Positions 26,834-36,691 of a stretch of 64,000 bases of DNA are shown here, in pieces. Below the pieces are notes generated by a model, which ran no database searches, had not been told where the DNA came from, and was given only the letters and a program-made list of their open reading frames with translations. This DNA comes from Actinospica robiniae DSM 44927 (GTDB taxonomy: Bacteria > Actinomycetota > Actinomycetes > Streptomycetales > Catenulisporaceae), in NCBI RefSeq assembly GCF_000504285.1, contig NZ_KI632511.1:927372-991371 (forward strand). The letters run 5' to 3'. Position 1 is the first letter of the stretch. Every line of letters begins with the position of its first letter. A program made the position numbers and the translations under genes.

Positions 26834-28318
26834 ATGTCCGAACGGACCCTGCAGTCCCCCGTCACCCCCGCCGCCCGCCCCGTCCTGCCGCCGGCCGCGG
26901 TCCAGACCCACGCCCGGAACGCGCGGCGGCCAGATCTGGATCCGCAGCCCAGGGCCAGACCTGGGCTGGCCCTGGCCGTGATCCTGTCCGCGCAGCTCAT
27001 GCTGATGATCGACGCCACCGTGATGAACGTGGCGCTGCCCCGGATCCAGGAGGGCCTGCACTTCTCCAGCTCCTCCCTCGCCTGGGTCCTGGACGCCTAC
27101 ACGCTCACCTTCGGCGGCCTGCTGCTGCTCGGCGGACGGCTCGGTGACCTCTTCGGCCGCCGGCGCCTGTTCACCCTCGGCATCGTCGTGTTCACCCTGG
27201 CCTCGCTGGCCGGCGGCCTGGCCACCTCGGCCACCTTCCTGCTCGCCGCCCGGGTCGCCCAGGGCGTCGGCGCGGCCATGGCCGGACCGAGCGCGATAGC
27301 CCTGCTCAACAGCACCTTCACCGAGACCAAGGCGCGGGTGCGGGCGCTGGCGCTGTTCTCCGGCATCTCCTCGGCCGGCTTCGGCGTCGGGCTGGTGCTC
27401 GGCGGTGTGCTGACCGACGCGGTCTCCTGGCGCTGGGTGATGTTCATCAACATCCCCTTCGGCGTGATCGCCGCCGCCCTGGCCGGCCGGGTGCTGCGCC
27501 AGCCGGCCCGGCACGAGACCAGCGTGGACGTCGTCGGCGCGCTGACCGCCACCCTCGGCGTCGGGTCGCTGGTCTACGGCTTGATCCACGCCGCGTCCGA
27601 GGGCTGGGGCAACGCCGTCACGCTCGCCCCGATCGGCGTCGGCGTGCTGCTGCTGGCCGGCTTCGTCTTCTCGCTCACCCGCGCCCGGCACCCGTTGCTC
27701 CCGCTGCACCTGTTCAAGGACCGCAACCGGGCCGCGGCCTACGCCAACTTCATGATCGGCCCGGCGGCAGGCTTCGGCTCCTTCTTCTTCCTGACCCAGT
27801 ACCTGCAGGAGGAGCTGCACTACAGCCCGCTGCGCACCGGCTTCGCCTTCCTGCCGATGTCCGCGATCATCTTCACCGCCTCCCGGCTGATCCCGCGGCT
27901 GCTGCCGCGCTTCGGCCCCAAGCCGATGGCGGTGACCGGCAGCGTGCTGCTGCTGATCGGGCTGGTCGGCTTCGCCCAGGTCGGCGCGCACGCCGCGTAC
28001 TTCCCGACGGTGCTGTGGCCGATGGTCGTGATGGCGCTCGGCATCGGGCTGGCCTTCAGCCCGCTGACCGTGGTGATCATGTCCTCGGTGCGCCCGGAGG
28101 ACGCCGGCGCGGCCGGCGGCACCATGCAGACCGTGCAGCAGACCGGCGTCACCCTCGGCCTGGCCCTGCTGGTGACCGTCTCCGGCGCCGCGGCCCGGCA
28201 CAACCCGGCCACGGCCCTGGTCAGCGGAACCCACGCGGCCATGTACGCCGCCGCGGTGGCCGCGGCCGCCTCGATCCTGGTCGGTCTGACGTTCCGTAAG
28301 CAGCAGCGCGAAGAATAG
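26834..28318 (+). CDS. MFS drug exporter, DHA2 (EmrB/QacA) type
   Basis: 494 aa with about 14 transmembrane helices and a ~45-residue polar N-terminal extension. Motifs are MIDATVMNVALPRI in helix 1, GGRLGDLFGRRRLF (motif A) and GVGLVLGGVL in helix 5. It should pump lipophilic compounds out against protons. Start ATG 26834 follows the operator region; the same frame is open upstream through the TetR gene, but that is a shadow. Likely repressed by the divergent TetR. Confidence 0.92.
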   Translation: MSERTLQSPVTPAARPVLPPAAVQTHARNARRPDLDPQPRARPGLALAVILSAQLMLMIDATVMNVALPRIQEGLHFSSSSLAWVLDAYTLTFGGLLLLGGRLGDLFGRRRLFTLGIVVFTLASLAGGLATSATFLLAARVAQGVGAAMAGPSAIALLNSTFTETKARVRALALFSGISSAGFGVGLVLGGVLTDAVSWRWVMFINIPFGVIAAALAGRVLRQPARHETSVDVVGALTATLGVGSLVYGLIHAASEGWGNAVTLAPIGVGVLLLAGFVFSLTRARHPLLPLHLFKDRNRAAAYANFMIGPAAGFGSFFFLTQYLQEELHYSPLRTGFAFLPMSAIIFTASRLIPRLLPRFGPKPMAVTGSVLLLIGLVGFAQVGAHAAYFPTVLWPMVVMALGIGLAFSPLTVVIMSSVRPEDAGAAGGTMQTVQQTGVTLGLALLVTVSGAAARHNPATALVSGTHAAMYAAAVAAAASILVGLTFRKQQREE

Positions 28319-28366
28319 TCTGCCCGGTTTATCGCCGCGGACGGCCGCCTCGCCTACGATGCTCGT

Positions 28367-29308
28367 ATGAGTCGTGGGGAGGCGGCCGTCCGCGTTGGGG
28401 GCTTGGTGAAGACCTATGCCCGGCGCAACGTGGTGGACGGGCTCGATTTCGAAGTGGCCACAGGCGAGATCTTCGCCCTGCTCGGTCCGAACGGCGCGGG
28501 TAAGACGACCACCACCGAGATCCTCGAGGGCCATCGCACGCGCGACGCCGGCGAGGTCACGGTGCTGGGTGTCGACCCGCAGCAGGTGGACCGCGCGTGG
28601 CGGGCCCGGATAGGCATCGTGCTCCAGTCCGTCGGCGACTACCGCGACCTGACCGTGGCCGAGGTGGTGCGCCACTTCGCCGGATACTTCCCCCGGCCGC
28701 GCGACCCGGCCGAAGTGATCGAGCTGGTCGGGCTGACCGAGCAGAGCCGCACCCGCAACGCGAAGCTCTCCGGCGGCCAGCGCCGCCGCCTCGACGTCGC
28801 GCTCGGCATCCTCGGCCACCCGGAGCTGCTCTTCCTGGACGAGCCGACCACCGGCTTCGACCCCGAGGCCCGGCGCCAGTTCTGGGGACTGATCCGCTCC
28901 CTGCGCGCCGAGGGCACCACCATCGTGCTGACGACGCATTACCTCGAGGAAGCCGAGCAGCTCGCCGACCGCGTCGCCGTGATCAACCAGGGCAGGCTGC
29001 GGGCCCTGGACACCCCCGACCGCCTCGGCGGGCGTGACCGCGCCCCCGCGATCGTGAGCTGGACGGATCCGGAGACCGGCCCGCAGCGGGTCGAGTCCAC
29101 CGAGCCGACCCGCATCGTCAGGGAGCTGCTTGCCCGCCTTCCCCAGGACGCCGAGATCCCCGGCCTGTCGGTGCATCAGCCGACCCTCGAGGAGATCTAT
29201 CTGCGGATGGTCGGCCACGACGCCGACGCCGGCGCCGAGTCCGACGCCGGCGCCGAGTCCGACGCCGCGCCCGCACCGGCCGTCCCGACGGGTAAGGAGC
29301 AGCGATGA
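28367..29308 (+). CDS. ABC transporter ATP-binding protein (DrrA-like)
   Basis: 313 aa. Walker A is GPNGAGKTT, the signature is LSGGQRRRLDVALGI and Walker B is LLFLDEPT, with the switch His in LTTHYLEEAEQLADR. The C-terminal tail has a doubled DAGAES hexapeptide. With the following permease it forms an ABC-2 exporter. TACGAT lies 6 nt before the ATG, so a leaderless transcript is likely. The stop overlaps the permease start (ATGA). Confidence 0.93.
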   Translation: MSRGEAAVRVGGLVKTYARRNVVDGLDFEVATGEIFALLGPNGAGKTTTTEILEGHRTRDAGEVTVLGVDPQQVDRAWRARIGIVLQSVGDYRDLTVAEVVRHFAGYFPRPRDPAEVIELVGLTEQSRTRNAKLSGGQRRRLDVALGILGHPELLFLDEPTTGFDPEARRQFWGLIRSLRAEGTTIVLTTHYLEEAEQLADRVAVINQGRLRALDTPDRLGGRDRAPAIVSWTDPETGPQRVESTEPTRIVRELLARLPQDAEIPGLSVHQPTLEEIYLRMVGHDADAGAESDAGAESDAAPAPAVPTGKEQR

Positions 29309-30156
29309 CCCGCGACGCCCAGGTCTCCCCGGCCCGGTACGTCATCACCGGCCCGCCCCTGCCCTCCGCGCTGCGCCTCGGCCTGAGCCGGTCGCGCCTG
29401 GAGCTGACCCAGTACTTCCGCCAGCGTGACGCGGTGGTCTTCACCTTCGGCTACCCGCTGATCATGCTCGTGATCTTCGGGTCCATCTTCTCCGGCGACG
29501 TGCAGGGCACGAACATCCCCTATGTCCAGTACTTCACCGCCGGGATCACCGCGACCGGCGTGATGTCGATCGGGTTCCAGAACACCGCCGTCGCGATCGC
29601 CTCCGACCGCACCGACCTGGCGATCAAGCGCCTGCGCGGCCTGCCGATGCCGGAGCTCTCGTACTTCCTCGGCAAGCTCTTCGCCTCCCTCGTCGAGGGC
29701 GCGATGCAGACGGCGCTGCTGATCGCCTGCTCGATCGCGTTCTTCCACGTCCACCTGCCCGCGAACGGCGAGGACTGGGTCACCCTGCTGTGGGTCTTCA
29801 CCCTCGGGCTGGCCACCTGCGCCGCCCTCGGGATACTGCTGGGCGGCTGGGTCAAGGACGGGCGCACCGCCAGCGCCGTGACGCTGCCGCCGTTCCTGGT
29901 CCTGCAGTTCGTCTCCGGCGTGTTCTTCCCGTTCAACGAGCTCAGCCCGGTGCTGCGGTCGATCGGCGCGCTCTTCCCGCTCAAATGGATGTGCCAGGGC
30001 CTGCGCTCGGTCTTCCTGCCGAACGCCGCACTGGTCGCCGAGCCCGCGCACTCCTGGCAGCGCCCGGAGACGGCGGTGGTCCTGGCGGTGTGGCTGGTGG
30101 CGGCGCTGCTGCTGGCCCTGCGCACCTTCCGGTGGAAGGAAAAGTACGAGAATTAG
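29305..30156 (+). CDS. ABC-2 type transporter permease
   Basis: 283 aa. About six hydrophobic segments are seen, including VVFTFGYPLIMLVIFGSIF near residue 45 and LVLQFVSGVFFPFNELSPVL, the ABC-2 family region before the final helix. Its start overlaps the ATPase stop by 4 nt, so the two are translationally coupled. The pair probably exports a drug, lipid or polysaccharide; nothing shows which. Confidence 0.9.
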   Translation: MTRDAQVSPARYVITGPPLPSALRLGLSRSRLELTQYFRQRDAVVFTFGYPLIMLVIFGSIFSGDVQGTNIPYVQYFTAGITATGVMSIGFQNTAVAIASDRTDLAIKRLRGLPMPELSYFLGKLFASLVEGAMQTALLIACSIAFFHVHLPANGEDWVTLLWVFTLGLATCAALGILLGGWVKDGRTASAVTLPPFLVLQFVSGVFFPFNELSPVLRSIGALFPLKWMCQGLRSVFLPNAALVAEPAHSWQRPETAVVLAVWLVAALLLALRTFRWKEKYEN

Positions 30157-30169
30157 GCCGTCCGCCGGT

Positions 30170-31093
30170 TCAGTGCCGCCGCTTGGGCACCTGCACCCGC
30201 ATCAGGTCCTCGGCGACGTACAGCTCGCCGTCGAAGACCTCGCGCGCCTCCCGCTCGAACGCCGCCGGATCGGTGTACCGCTGCGAGAAATGGGTGAGCA
30301 CGAGCGTGCGCACCCCGCACTCGGCCGCGACCCGCGCCGCCTGACGCGCGGTCAGGTGTCCGTGCTCGGCGCCCAGCGCGGCGTCCTCGGTGAGGAACGT
30401 CGACTCGATCACGAGCATGTCGGCATGGTCGGCGAGCTCGTACACGCCGTCGCACAGCCGGGTGTCCATGATGAAGGCGAACCGCTGCCCGACCCGCGGC
30501 GCGCTGACCTCGTCGAGCTCGACCACGCGCTCGCCGATCGTGATCCGCCCCTCCCGCTGCAGCTCGCTGATGTGCGGCCCGGCCACGCCCGCGGCCGCGA
30601 GGCGGTCCGGCAGCATGCTGCGACCGTCCGGCTCGATCAGGCGGTATCCGTACGCTTCGACACCGTGTGAGAGCCGGACGGCCTCGAGGCGGCCGAACCC
30701 CGAGTCGGACTCGTGTGCGAGCACGGTGCGCTCGCCCCAGGCCGGCACCTCGCGCAGCACCTGGCGGCGGTACTCCGGCCAGGTCCAGCACAGCCGGTCG
30801 AACAGGTGTTGTCCGGACATCGGAAAGTGGCAGTGCACGGGGTGCTCGACGTGCTCGTTCGCCATCCGGGAGAAGATGCCGGGCAGGCCGAAGCAGTGGT
30901 CACCGTGGAAGTGCGTGACGCAGACGCGGTGGATGTCGCCGGCGGACACGCCCGCGAAGGTCATCTGCCGCTGCGTGCCCTCGCCGGGGTCGAAGAGGAG
31001 GCCGGTGTCGTCCCAGCGCAGGAAGTAGCCGTTGTGGTTGCGGGTCCGGGTGGGGACCTGCGAGGCGGTGCCCAGAACGATCAGCTCGCGCAT
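30170..31093 (-). CDS. rnz: Ribonuclease Z
   Basis: 307 aa. It is a beta-lactamase-fold RNase with the zinc motif [13 protein letters not shown], later [12 protein letters not shown] and [10 protein letters not shown] (metal-binding Asp), and VLTHFSQRY. These are RNase Z hallmarks. It removes 3' trailers of tRNA precursors. Length is right for the short bacterial form. TACCAT lies 6 nt before the ATG on the minus strand, a leaderless pattern. Confidence 0.92.
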   Translation of the reverse strand: MRELIVLGTASQVPTRTRNHNGYFLRWDDTGLLFDPGEGTQRQMTFAGVSAGDIHRVCVTHFHGDHCFGLPGIFSRMANEHVEHPVHCHFPMSGQHLFDRLCWTWPEYRRQVLREVPAWGERTVLAHESDSGFGRLEAVRLSHGVEAYGYRLIEPDGRSMLPDRLAAAGVAGPHISELQREGRITIGERVVELDEVSAPRVGQRFAFIMDTRLCDGVYELADHADMLVIESTFLTEDAALGAEHGHLTARQAARVAAECGVRTLVLTHFSQRYTDPAAFEREAREVFDGELYVAEDLMRVQVPKRRH

Positions 31094-31312
31094 TCGGTCA
31101 TGGTAACGGCGCCCGCGCGCAGGCCGCAGCGCATTTCGCCGCCTCGGCCAGGCAGGGGTCAGCCCTCACTCGCGGCGACGGCGTCAGCCGTTCGGCCTCA
31201 TCATGGCAAGCGCTTACTATGACCCCCGTGCTCGCACCGGCAACCGTCACCTGACCTCCGCGCACCGCGACCGCGCCGAGCGCAGCCGACAGCCCCGCCG
31301 TCCGCCTCCCGC

Positions 31313-31687
31313 TCAGCGCTCGCGGAAGCCGCCGAGGAAGCGCCGGAAGAGCCCGCCCTCGCGGGGCAGCGGGGCGTTCGGCTGCGGCGGCGTGGCACTG
31401 CGGGTGGCGATCGGCTGGTCGTAGTCCGTGCCGGCGATCGCGGCGACCACCTGGGGCAGGTCGTACTCCTCCGAGCCCGGGATCATCGGGACGAAGCCCA
31501 CCATCATGCCGTCCCGCATGACCTGGGCTTCGAGGCCCGGGGTGTCGTCGGTGTCCCAGATCGCCTCGCGGCCGTCCGGCAGCACCACGCGCACGCCGAT
31601 CTTGTACACACCCTCGCGCGCGAGGTGGGCGTTCACGCCCACCTCGCGCAGTGCGTCGACGACCCGGAGCGCCTTGTTCTCTTCCAT
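31313..31687 (-). CDS. Conserved hypothetical protein
   Basis: 124 aa, with no family recognised. The first ~95 residues look like a compact alpha/beta domain (ALRVVDALREVGVNAHLAREGVYKIGVRVVLPDGREAIWDTD), and the end is a basic, disordered tail with FRRFLGGFRER. Strong codon bias, and TAGCCT 6 nt before the ATG on the minus strand, support a real gene. It lies between rnz and an HtpX-like protease gene on the same strand but with its own promoter. Confidence 0.7.
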   Translation of the reverse strand: MEENKALRVVDALREVGVNAHLAREGVYKIGVRVVLPDGREAIWDTDDTPGLEAQVMRDGMMVGFVPMIPGSEEYDLPQVVAAIAGTDYDQPIATRSATPPQPNAPLPREGGLFRRFLGGFRER

Positions 31688-31760
31688 AACGCCAGGCTAA
31701 CCCAGGCCACCGGGGTCAGGTCATGCTTCCGCGGCCATTCTTCGGCCCGTCTTGCGCCGG

Positions 31761-32672
31761 CTAGCGCAGCGCGGCCGCGATCCGCTCCAGCCGTTCGATC
31801 CGGGCCTCGACGCTCGGGTGGGTGGAGAGCAGCTGGTGGCCGGTCTTGCCGGCCGCCTGCACCGGGCAGAAGTAGAACGCGTTGAGCGCGGTGGCGTGGC
31901 GCAGGTCCTTGTGCGGGATCCGGGCGGCCTCGGCCGAGGTCTTGACCAGCGCGGCGGACAGCGCCGCCGGGTTGCCGGTCAGCTGCGCGGCGGCCTGGTC
32001 GGCGGCGAACTCGCGATAGCGCGAGAGCGCGCGGACCAGCAGCACCGAGACCAGCCAGGTCGCCGCGGCCAGCGCGGTGACGGCCAGCGCCACCAGCAGG
32101 AACTGCACCATGCCGCGGGCCCGGCCGGCGATCAGCATCAGCCGGGCGCCGAGGCGCGCGGTCAGGCCGGCGAGCACGCCGATGAACGAGGCGACCGTCA
32201 TCACCACGGCGTCCCCGTGCGCGACGTGCGCGAGCTCGTGCGCGAGGACGCCCTCGAGCTCCTCGTCCTCGAGCTGGGCCAGCATCCCGCGGGTCACGCA
32301 CAGCACCACGTTCTCGCGCCTGCGGCCGGCGGCGAAGGCGTTGGGCAGCGACGAGGACGCGACGGCGAGGCGCGGCTTGGGCGTGTCAGCCAGCGCGCAG
32401 AGCCGGTCCACGATCGCGTGCAGGCGCGGCTCCTGCTCGGCGTCCACCTCCTGCGCGCCGGCCACCCGGAGCGCGACCTTGTCGCAGGAGAGCATCTGGA
32501 AGGCGAAGAAGCCGGCCACCGCCGCGACGCCCAGCGGCCACCACCGCCCGAGCACGAGTATCAGGACCGCGATGGCGGCCGCGTACGCCAGAGCGAGCGC
32601 CCCCATCACCGTGAGCATCCGCACGGACAGTTGACGGTCCGTCCGGAACCGGGATCGAGCCGTACTCGCCAT
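31761..32672 (-). CDS. M48 family metalloprotease (HtpX-like)
   Basis: 303 aa. The zinc motif is HELAH in GVLAHELAHVAHGD; a third ligand is expected in the downstream REFAADQAAA segment. Two hydrophobic segments precede it (LTVMGALALAYAAAIAVLILVL and WWPLGVAAVAGFFAF) and two follow, as in membrane-bound HtpX proteases that degrade misfolded membrane proteins. Start ATG giving MASTARSR has GGGGAGGA upstream. Confidence 0.88.
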   Translation of the reverse strand: MASTARSRFRTDRQLSVRMLTVMGALALAYAAAIAVLILVLGRWWPLGVAAVAGFFAFQMLSCDKVALRVAGAQEVDAEQEPRLHAIVDRLCALADTPKPRLAVASSSLPNAFAAGRRRENVVLCVTRGMLAQLEDEELEGVLAHELAHVAHGDAVVMTVASFIGVLAGLTARLGARLMLIAGRARGMVQFLLVALAVTALAAATWLVSVLLVRALSRYREFAADQAAAQLTGNPAALSAALVKTSAEAARIPHKDLRHATALNAFYFCPVQAAGKTGHQLLSTHPSVEARIERLERIAAALR

Positions 32673-32726
32673 AGTCGTCCTCCCCTTGGACGCCTGCACG
32701 CCTTGCGCGGGATCGCCGCCTTTTCC

Positions 32727-33347
32727 TCAATGTACTCCCGAGTTGCGAGATGCGTGTAGGGTCAGCCAGTTTCGGTGGGTGGAGGTGCGCGAATCGCAGA
32801 TCACCGAGAATCCCGCCTGTGCCAACGCGTTCGTGATCGCCTCGGCGGCGTGGTAGACGAAGTAACGCCGCTGCTCGTCCTCCCGGTACGCGACCTGTTC
32901 CCAGCCTTCGCCCTCGCCTTCGGCGATCAGCAGGCCCAGTCGGCCCTCCGGACGCAGTACCCGGTGGAACTCGTCGAGCACGCCCGGGACCGTCTCGCGC
33001 GGGATGTGCAGCAGCGCGGCCGAGCACCAGACCCCGTAGAGCGCGCCGGTGCGGATCGGCAGGGCCCGCATATCAGCCTGCGCCAGCTCGGCGATCCCCA
33101 GAGCGCCGAGCATCTCGAAGGACAGGTCGAACCCGTAGGCCCGCAGACCCAGCTCCCGCAGGCGCTCGGTCTGGTGCCCCGGGCCGCAGCCGATGTCGCC
33201 GACCCGGGCCCCGGCGCCGAGGGCTTCGCGCAGCCGGGCGAGGTGCGTCGTGGCGAGCCAGTCGGCCTCGCCGCGCCGCTGCCGGCCGGCGTAGTCGGCC
33301 GCGATGGCGGTGTACGTGTCCTGTGTCTCGCGGAGCGCGTCGGTCAC
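32727..33347 (-). CDS. Class I SAM-dependent methyltransferase
   Basis: 206 aa. Motif I is VGDIGCGPGHQTERLRELG, then GFDLSFEML, ALYGVWCSAALLHIPRE and LRPEGRLGLLIAEGEG. Its GTG start overlaps the stop of the upstream DUF1707 gene by 4 nt (GTGA), so it is translationally coupled to it. The substrate is unknown. Confidence 0.87.
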   Translation of the reverse strand: MTDALRETQDTYTAIAADYAGRQRRGEADWLATTHLARLREALGAGARVGDIGCGPGHQTERLRELGLRAYGFDLSFEMLGALGIAELAQADMRALPIRTGALYGVWCSAALLHIPRETVPGVLDEFHRVLRPEGRLGLLIAEGEGEGWEQVAYREDEQRRYFVYHAAEAITNALAQAGFSVICDSRTSTHRNWLTLHASRNSGVH

Positions 33348-34003
33348 AGGTGTCTGGCCGCGTGCATCTCCTGCCAAAGGAGTCCGAAGTTGTCCGCGCC
33401 CGCGCGCATGATGGTGACCTTGCCCAGCCGGGCCCGGCCCACGATCCGGATCAGCGGGCCGTCCTCGGGCTCCTGGCCGGCCGCGTCCTGCGGACTGCGG
33501 GAGCGGCCCCACACCGCCCACTTGCCGAGCACCGCGCCGCCCTCGTCGATGATCCGCGCGTTCGCCGGCACCCGCAGCACCAGTTTGCCGCAGAAGGAGT
33601 TGACCGAGACCGTGATCTCCCGGCCCGGCAGCACCGCGTCGGACATGTCCACGATCAGGGCGCCGAACAGCGCCCGAAGCTCGGTGTGCCGCCCGGGCAC
33701 CCAGCGTCCGCCGCGGTGCACCTTGCTCAGCGTCGCGGTGACCTCCTGGCGCACCGTCGAGTCCGGGAGCACCACGTTGCCGCTGCGTTGCTTGGGCAGG
33801 TCCCGCGTGATCGGCTCGAGCTCCCCGTAGGTGCGCGCGGCGTAGACGGCCTCGAGCCGTTCGGCGTGCTCCTCGCTGGTGAGCCGGCCGACCGCGAGCG
33901 CCTCGCCGAGGATCACCGCCACCTCGTCCCGGTCCCGGTCGGCTGCACGCTGGTCAAGCTGGTCCCCGCTGCGTGCGGGCAGGTCTGGCAGATCTGCAGG
34001 CAT
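33344..34003 (-). CDS. DUF1707 domain protein with LiaF-like C-terminus
   Basis: 219 aa. The N-terminal DUF1707 module is DEVAVILGEALAVGRLTSEEHAERLEAVYAARTYGELEPITRDLP. The C-terminal half, IVDMSDAVLPGREITVSVNSFCGKLVLRVPANARIIDEGGAV, resembles the beta-rich cell-envelope-response domain (DUF2154/LiaF type). No transmembrane helix is evident. Start ATG 34003 has TACACT 7 nt upstream and a palindrome near the -35 position. Coupled to the downstream methyltransferase. Confidence 0.82.
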   Translation of the reverse strand: MPADLPDLPARSGDQLDQRAADRDRDEVAVILGEALAVGRLTSEEHAERLEAVYAARTYGELEPITRDLPKQRSGNVVLPDSTVRQEVTATLSKVHRGGRWVPGRHTELRALFGALIVDMSDAVLPGREITVSVNSFCGKLVLRVPANARIIDEGGAVLGKWAVWGRSRSPQDAAGQEPEDGPLIRIVGRARLGKVTIMRAGADNFGLLWQEMHAARHL

Positions 34004-34033
34004 GCGCAGGAGTGTAGCGCCGATGGGCGCTAA

Positions 34034-34049
34034 ACGCGATATGTCGCGT
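34034..34049. promoter_or_regulatory. Palindrome upstream of the DUF1707 gene
   Basis: ACGCGA-TATG-TCGCGT has perfect 6-bp arms. It sits 18-33 bp upstream of the minus-strand -10 box TACACT, overlapping where a -35 box would be. It is a candidate repressor site for the DUF1707-methyltransferase operon; the binding protein is unknown. Confidence 0.5.
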
Positions 34050-34083
34050 CTCACGCAGGGGAGTGCGCCGTCCGGGGTCCGGC

Positions 34084-35460
34084 CTAGGCCTCGGCCTTGC
34101 GCTCGATCCGGTAGTGCAGCACCAGGAACGGCAGCCCGAAGACCCGGAACGCGTGCTCAGCGCGCAGCTGCCCGTCCTGGACGTGGACCTCGAGCTGCTC
34201 GGCGAACCCGTGCACGGCCGCGGCGGTCAGCTCGCCGGTCTCCCGGTCCACGTAGGTCAGATAGTGGCCCGGCTGGTCCGACAGGTCGCTGCGGCTGGTG
34301 AGGGTCAGGCCGCCGTCTTGCCGGTGCAGCGGGATCAGCGTGGCGGTGAAGTTCATCTCCGGCAGCGGGAACCCGACGCGCACGTAGCCGCGGTCCTCGT
34401 GCCGGTAGGTCGTGTAGATCCCGACGTAGATCGGCTCGTCGTCGTCCGCGAACGAGCGGATCCAGCCGCGCAGCAGCGGCTCGTCGGGGGAGGAGGGCAG
34501 GATCGTGTCGATCCGGCTGTGCACCCCGCGCAGCGCGTCGCGCTGGTTCATCGGCACGTTCGCCTGACCCAGCGGGCGGGCCAGCGCGGTGCGGTAGAGC
34601 AGGTAGCCCGGGCGCACCCAGGATCGCCACTCCGGCACGATGTCCAGCTTGAAGCGCGTGGTGTGCTGGTAGAACTCGGCCACGAGCGGATCGACGAGCT
34701 CGGGGTGGAACTGCGGGCCGTCGAGCTCCTCGAGCGAACCGATGATGCCGACGTCCGCGGTGTCGCGCACGTACTCCCGGCCCAGCCTCTGCGCCAGCTC
34801 GTCCACGTACCCGACGCCGACGTAGCGCGTGTGCGCCGAGAGCGGCAGGACGAACGGCAGCTGCTCCGGCCCGACCCGCTCCGCCAGCATGCTGATCTGC
34901 TCGTCGCGGAAGGCGAGCGCCGAGATCACGCGAAACGCCGTCACGGCCGCCGCGGCGGTGACGGCCGGGCTGGTGCCCGGCGCGCCGTAGCGCAGTCCCG
35001 CGCCGACCGCCGCACCGAGCAGCGGCCCGAGCGCCACCTTCTGCGGCCGCAGGCCCAGCGCGCCGGCCGCCGCGCCGGCGGCCGTGCCCACCGCGAGCGG
35101 CCCGGCGCCGGTCACCTGCCCGCCGATCCAGCCGAGCGGAGCCGCCACCGCCGCGCTGGCGGTGATCCGGGCCCAGCGCGCCGGGATCTGCCCGGGCTTC
35201 TGCCGTGCCCGCGCGACGGCCTCGACCGCGCCGAGCCCGGCCGCCCCGGCCAGGGCGCCGAGGGTGACGGCGCGCGGCCCGTGGCCGCTGCCGAGGGCGG
35301 CTCCGGCGATCGCGCCGAGCACCGAGGAGGTCGCGATCTGCTGGCCGCGGGTGGGCGGCTTGCGTCCGCCTGTCGCGTCGTCAGCCGCCGCGCCGGGGGC
35401 GCCGATCGGCGTGGTGAGGGCGGGGGACGAGGCCGGGGAGTGCGCGCCGGGGTGATCCAC
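34084..35460 (-). CDS. Hypothetical protein with glycine/alanine-rich N-terminal half
   Basis: 458 aa, with no named family recognised. Residues ~30-190 are rich in Gly/Ala with several hydrophobic stretches ([44 protein letters not shown]) that could form membrane hairpins. The C-terminal ~270 residues look soluble and well conserved in style ([74 protein letters not shown]). The GTG start has TACGCT 7 nt upstream; the longer open frame upstream is a shadow of the divergent M24 peptidase gene. Confidence 0.75.
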   Translation of the reverse strand: MDHPGAHSPASSPALTTPIGAPGAAADDATGGRKPPTRGQQIATSSVLGAIAGAALGSGHGPRAVTLGALAGAAGLGAVEAVARARQKPGQIPARWARITASAAVAAPLGWIGGQVTGAGPLAVGTAAGAAAGALGLRPQKVALGPLLGAAVGAGLRYGAPGTSPAVTAAAAVTAFRVISALAFRDEQISMLAERVGPEQLPFVLPLSAHTRYVGVGYVDELAQRLGREYVRDTADVGIIGSLEELDGPQFHPELVDPLVAEFYQHTTRFKLDIVPEWRSWVRPGYLLYRTALARPLGQANVPMNQRDALRGVHSRIDTILPSSPDEPLLRGWIRSFADDDEPIYVGIYTTYRHEDRGYVRVGFPLPEMNFTATLIPLHRQDGGLTLTSRSDLSDQPGHYLTYVDRETGELTAAAVHGFAEQLEVHVQDGQLRAEHAFRVFGLPFLVLHYRIERKAEA

Positions 35461-35514
35461 GTCCCGGAGCGTACCGGGTCGCCGCCCGCTGTTGCGCGGA
35501 TCTACCCTGAGCAG

Positions 35515-36627
35515 GTGACCGACGAACTCTTCTCCACCGATCGCCTCGACGCCGCCCGCAAAGCCGCGGCCGACGCCGGGCTCGACGCGCTGATCGTCAC
35601 CCCGGGCGCCGACCTGCGCTACCTCACCGGCTACGACGCGCTGCCGCTGGAACGGCTGACCTGCCTGCTGCTGCCGGTCGAGGGGGAGGCGGTGCTGATC
35701 GCCCCTCAGCTCGAGGTGCCCGCCGCCGAGGTCTCGCCGGCCGGCGCGCTGGGCATCGAGATCGCCGGCTGGGCCGAGACGCAGAACGCTTACGCCTTCG
35801 CCGCGGCCCGGCTGCCGAAGGGGATCGGCGCGGTCGGGGTGGACAACCACATGTGGGCGGAGAAGCTCGTCGGCTTCCGCGACGCGATGCCCGGGGTGCG
35901 CCAGGAGTTGGCCGGCCCGGTGCTCAGCGCCCTGCGCATGCGCAAGACGCCGCAGGAGGTCGAGGCGCTACGCCGTGCGGGTGACGCGATCGACCGCGTG
36001 CACTCCCGTATGGGTGAATGGCTGCGGGCCGGACGCACCGAACGGGAGGTCGCCCGCGACATCGCCGAAGCGATCCTGGCCGAGGGACACGTCCGGGTCG
36101 ACTTCGTCATCGTCGCCTCCGGCCCCAACGGCGCCAGCCCGCACGCCGAGGCCTCCGACCGCGTCATCGAGCGCGGCGAGCCGGTCGTGGTGGACATCGG
36201 CGGCACCATGCCCGACGGCTACTGCTCCGACTCCACCCGCAACTACGTGCTCGGCGACCCGCCCGCCGAATACGCCGAGTACCACGCGGTGCTGCTGCGC
36301 GCCCAGCGGGCGCAGACCGAGGCCGTGCGCCCGGGCATCACCGCCGAGCAGCTCGACGCGATCGGCCGCGACATCATCGCCGAAGCCGGATACGGCGAGT
36401 ACTTCGTGCACCGCACCGGCCACGGCATCGGCCTCGAGACGCACGAAGAGCCCTACATCGTCTCCGGCTCGGCCCGGCCGCTCGAGCCCGGCATGGCCTT
36501 CTCGGTCGAGCCGGGCATCTACCTGCCCGGCCGGCACGGTGCGCGGATCGAGGACATCTGCGTGTGCACGCCGGACGGCGGCATCCGGCTCAACCTGACC
36601 AGCCGCGAGCTCGGCATCCTCGTCTGA
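35515..36627 (+). CDS. Xaa-Pro peptidase, family M24
   Basis: 370 aa. The N-terminal creatinase-like domain includes [15 protein letters not shown]. The C-terminal pita-bread domain has the metal ligands: [21 protein letters not shown] (two Asp), [13 protein letters not shown] (His), FSVEPGIY (Glu) and GARIEDI (Glu). It cleaves N-terminal residues before proline in the cytosol. The GTG start has TACCCT 6 nt upstream; the divergent gene's -10 is only ~30 bp away, so the two promoters are back to back. Confidence 0.92.
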   Translation: MTDELFSTDRLDAARKAAADAGLDALIVTPGADLRYLTGYDALPLERLTCLLLPVEGEAVLIAPQLEVPAAEVSPAGALGIEIAGWAETQNAYAFAAARLPKGIGAVGVDNHMWAEKLVGFRDAMPGVRQELAGPVLSALRMRKTPQEVEALRRAGDAIDRVHSRMGEWLRAGRTEREVARDIAEAILAEGHVRVDFVIVASGPNGASPHAEASDRVIERGEPVVVDIGGTMPDGYCSDSTRNYVLGDPPAEYAEYHAVLLRAQRAQTEAVRPGITAEQLDAIGRDIIAEAGYGEYFVHRTGHGIGLETHEEPYIVSGSARPLEPGMAFSVEPGIYLPGRHGARIEDICVCTPDGGIRLNLTSRELGILV

Positions 36628-36691
36628 CAGACCCGGCATGGCCCGCGAAAACCACTCGCGGGCCACGCGGCCGCGCTCGTAGCATCCTCGA

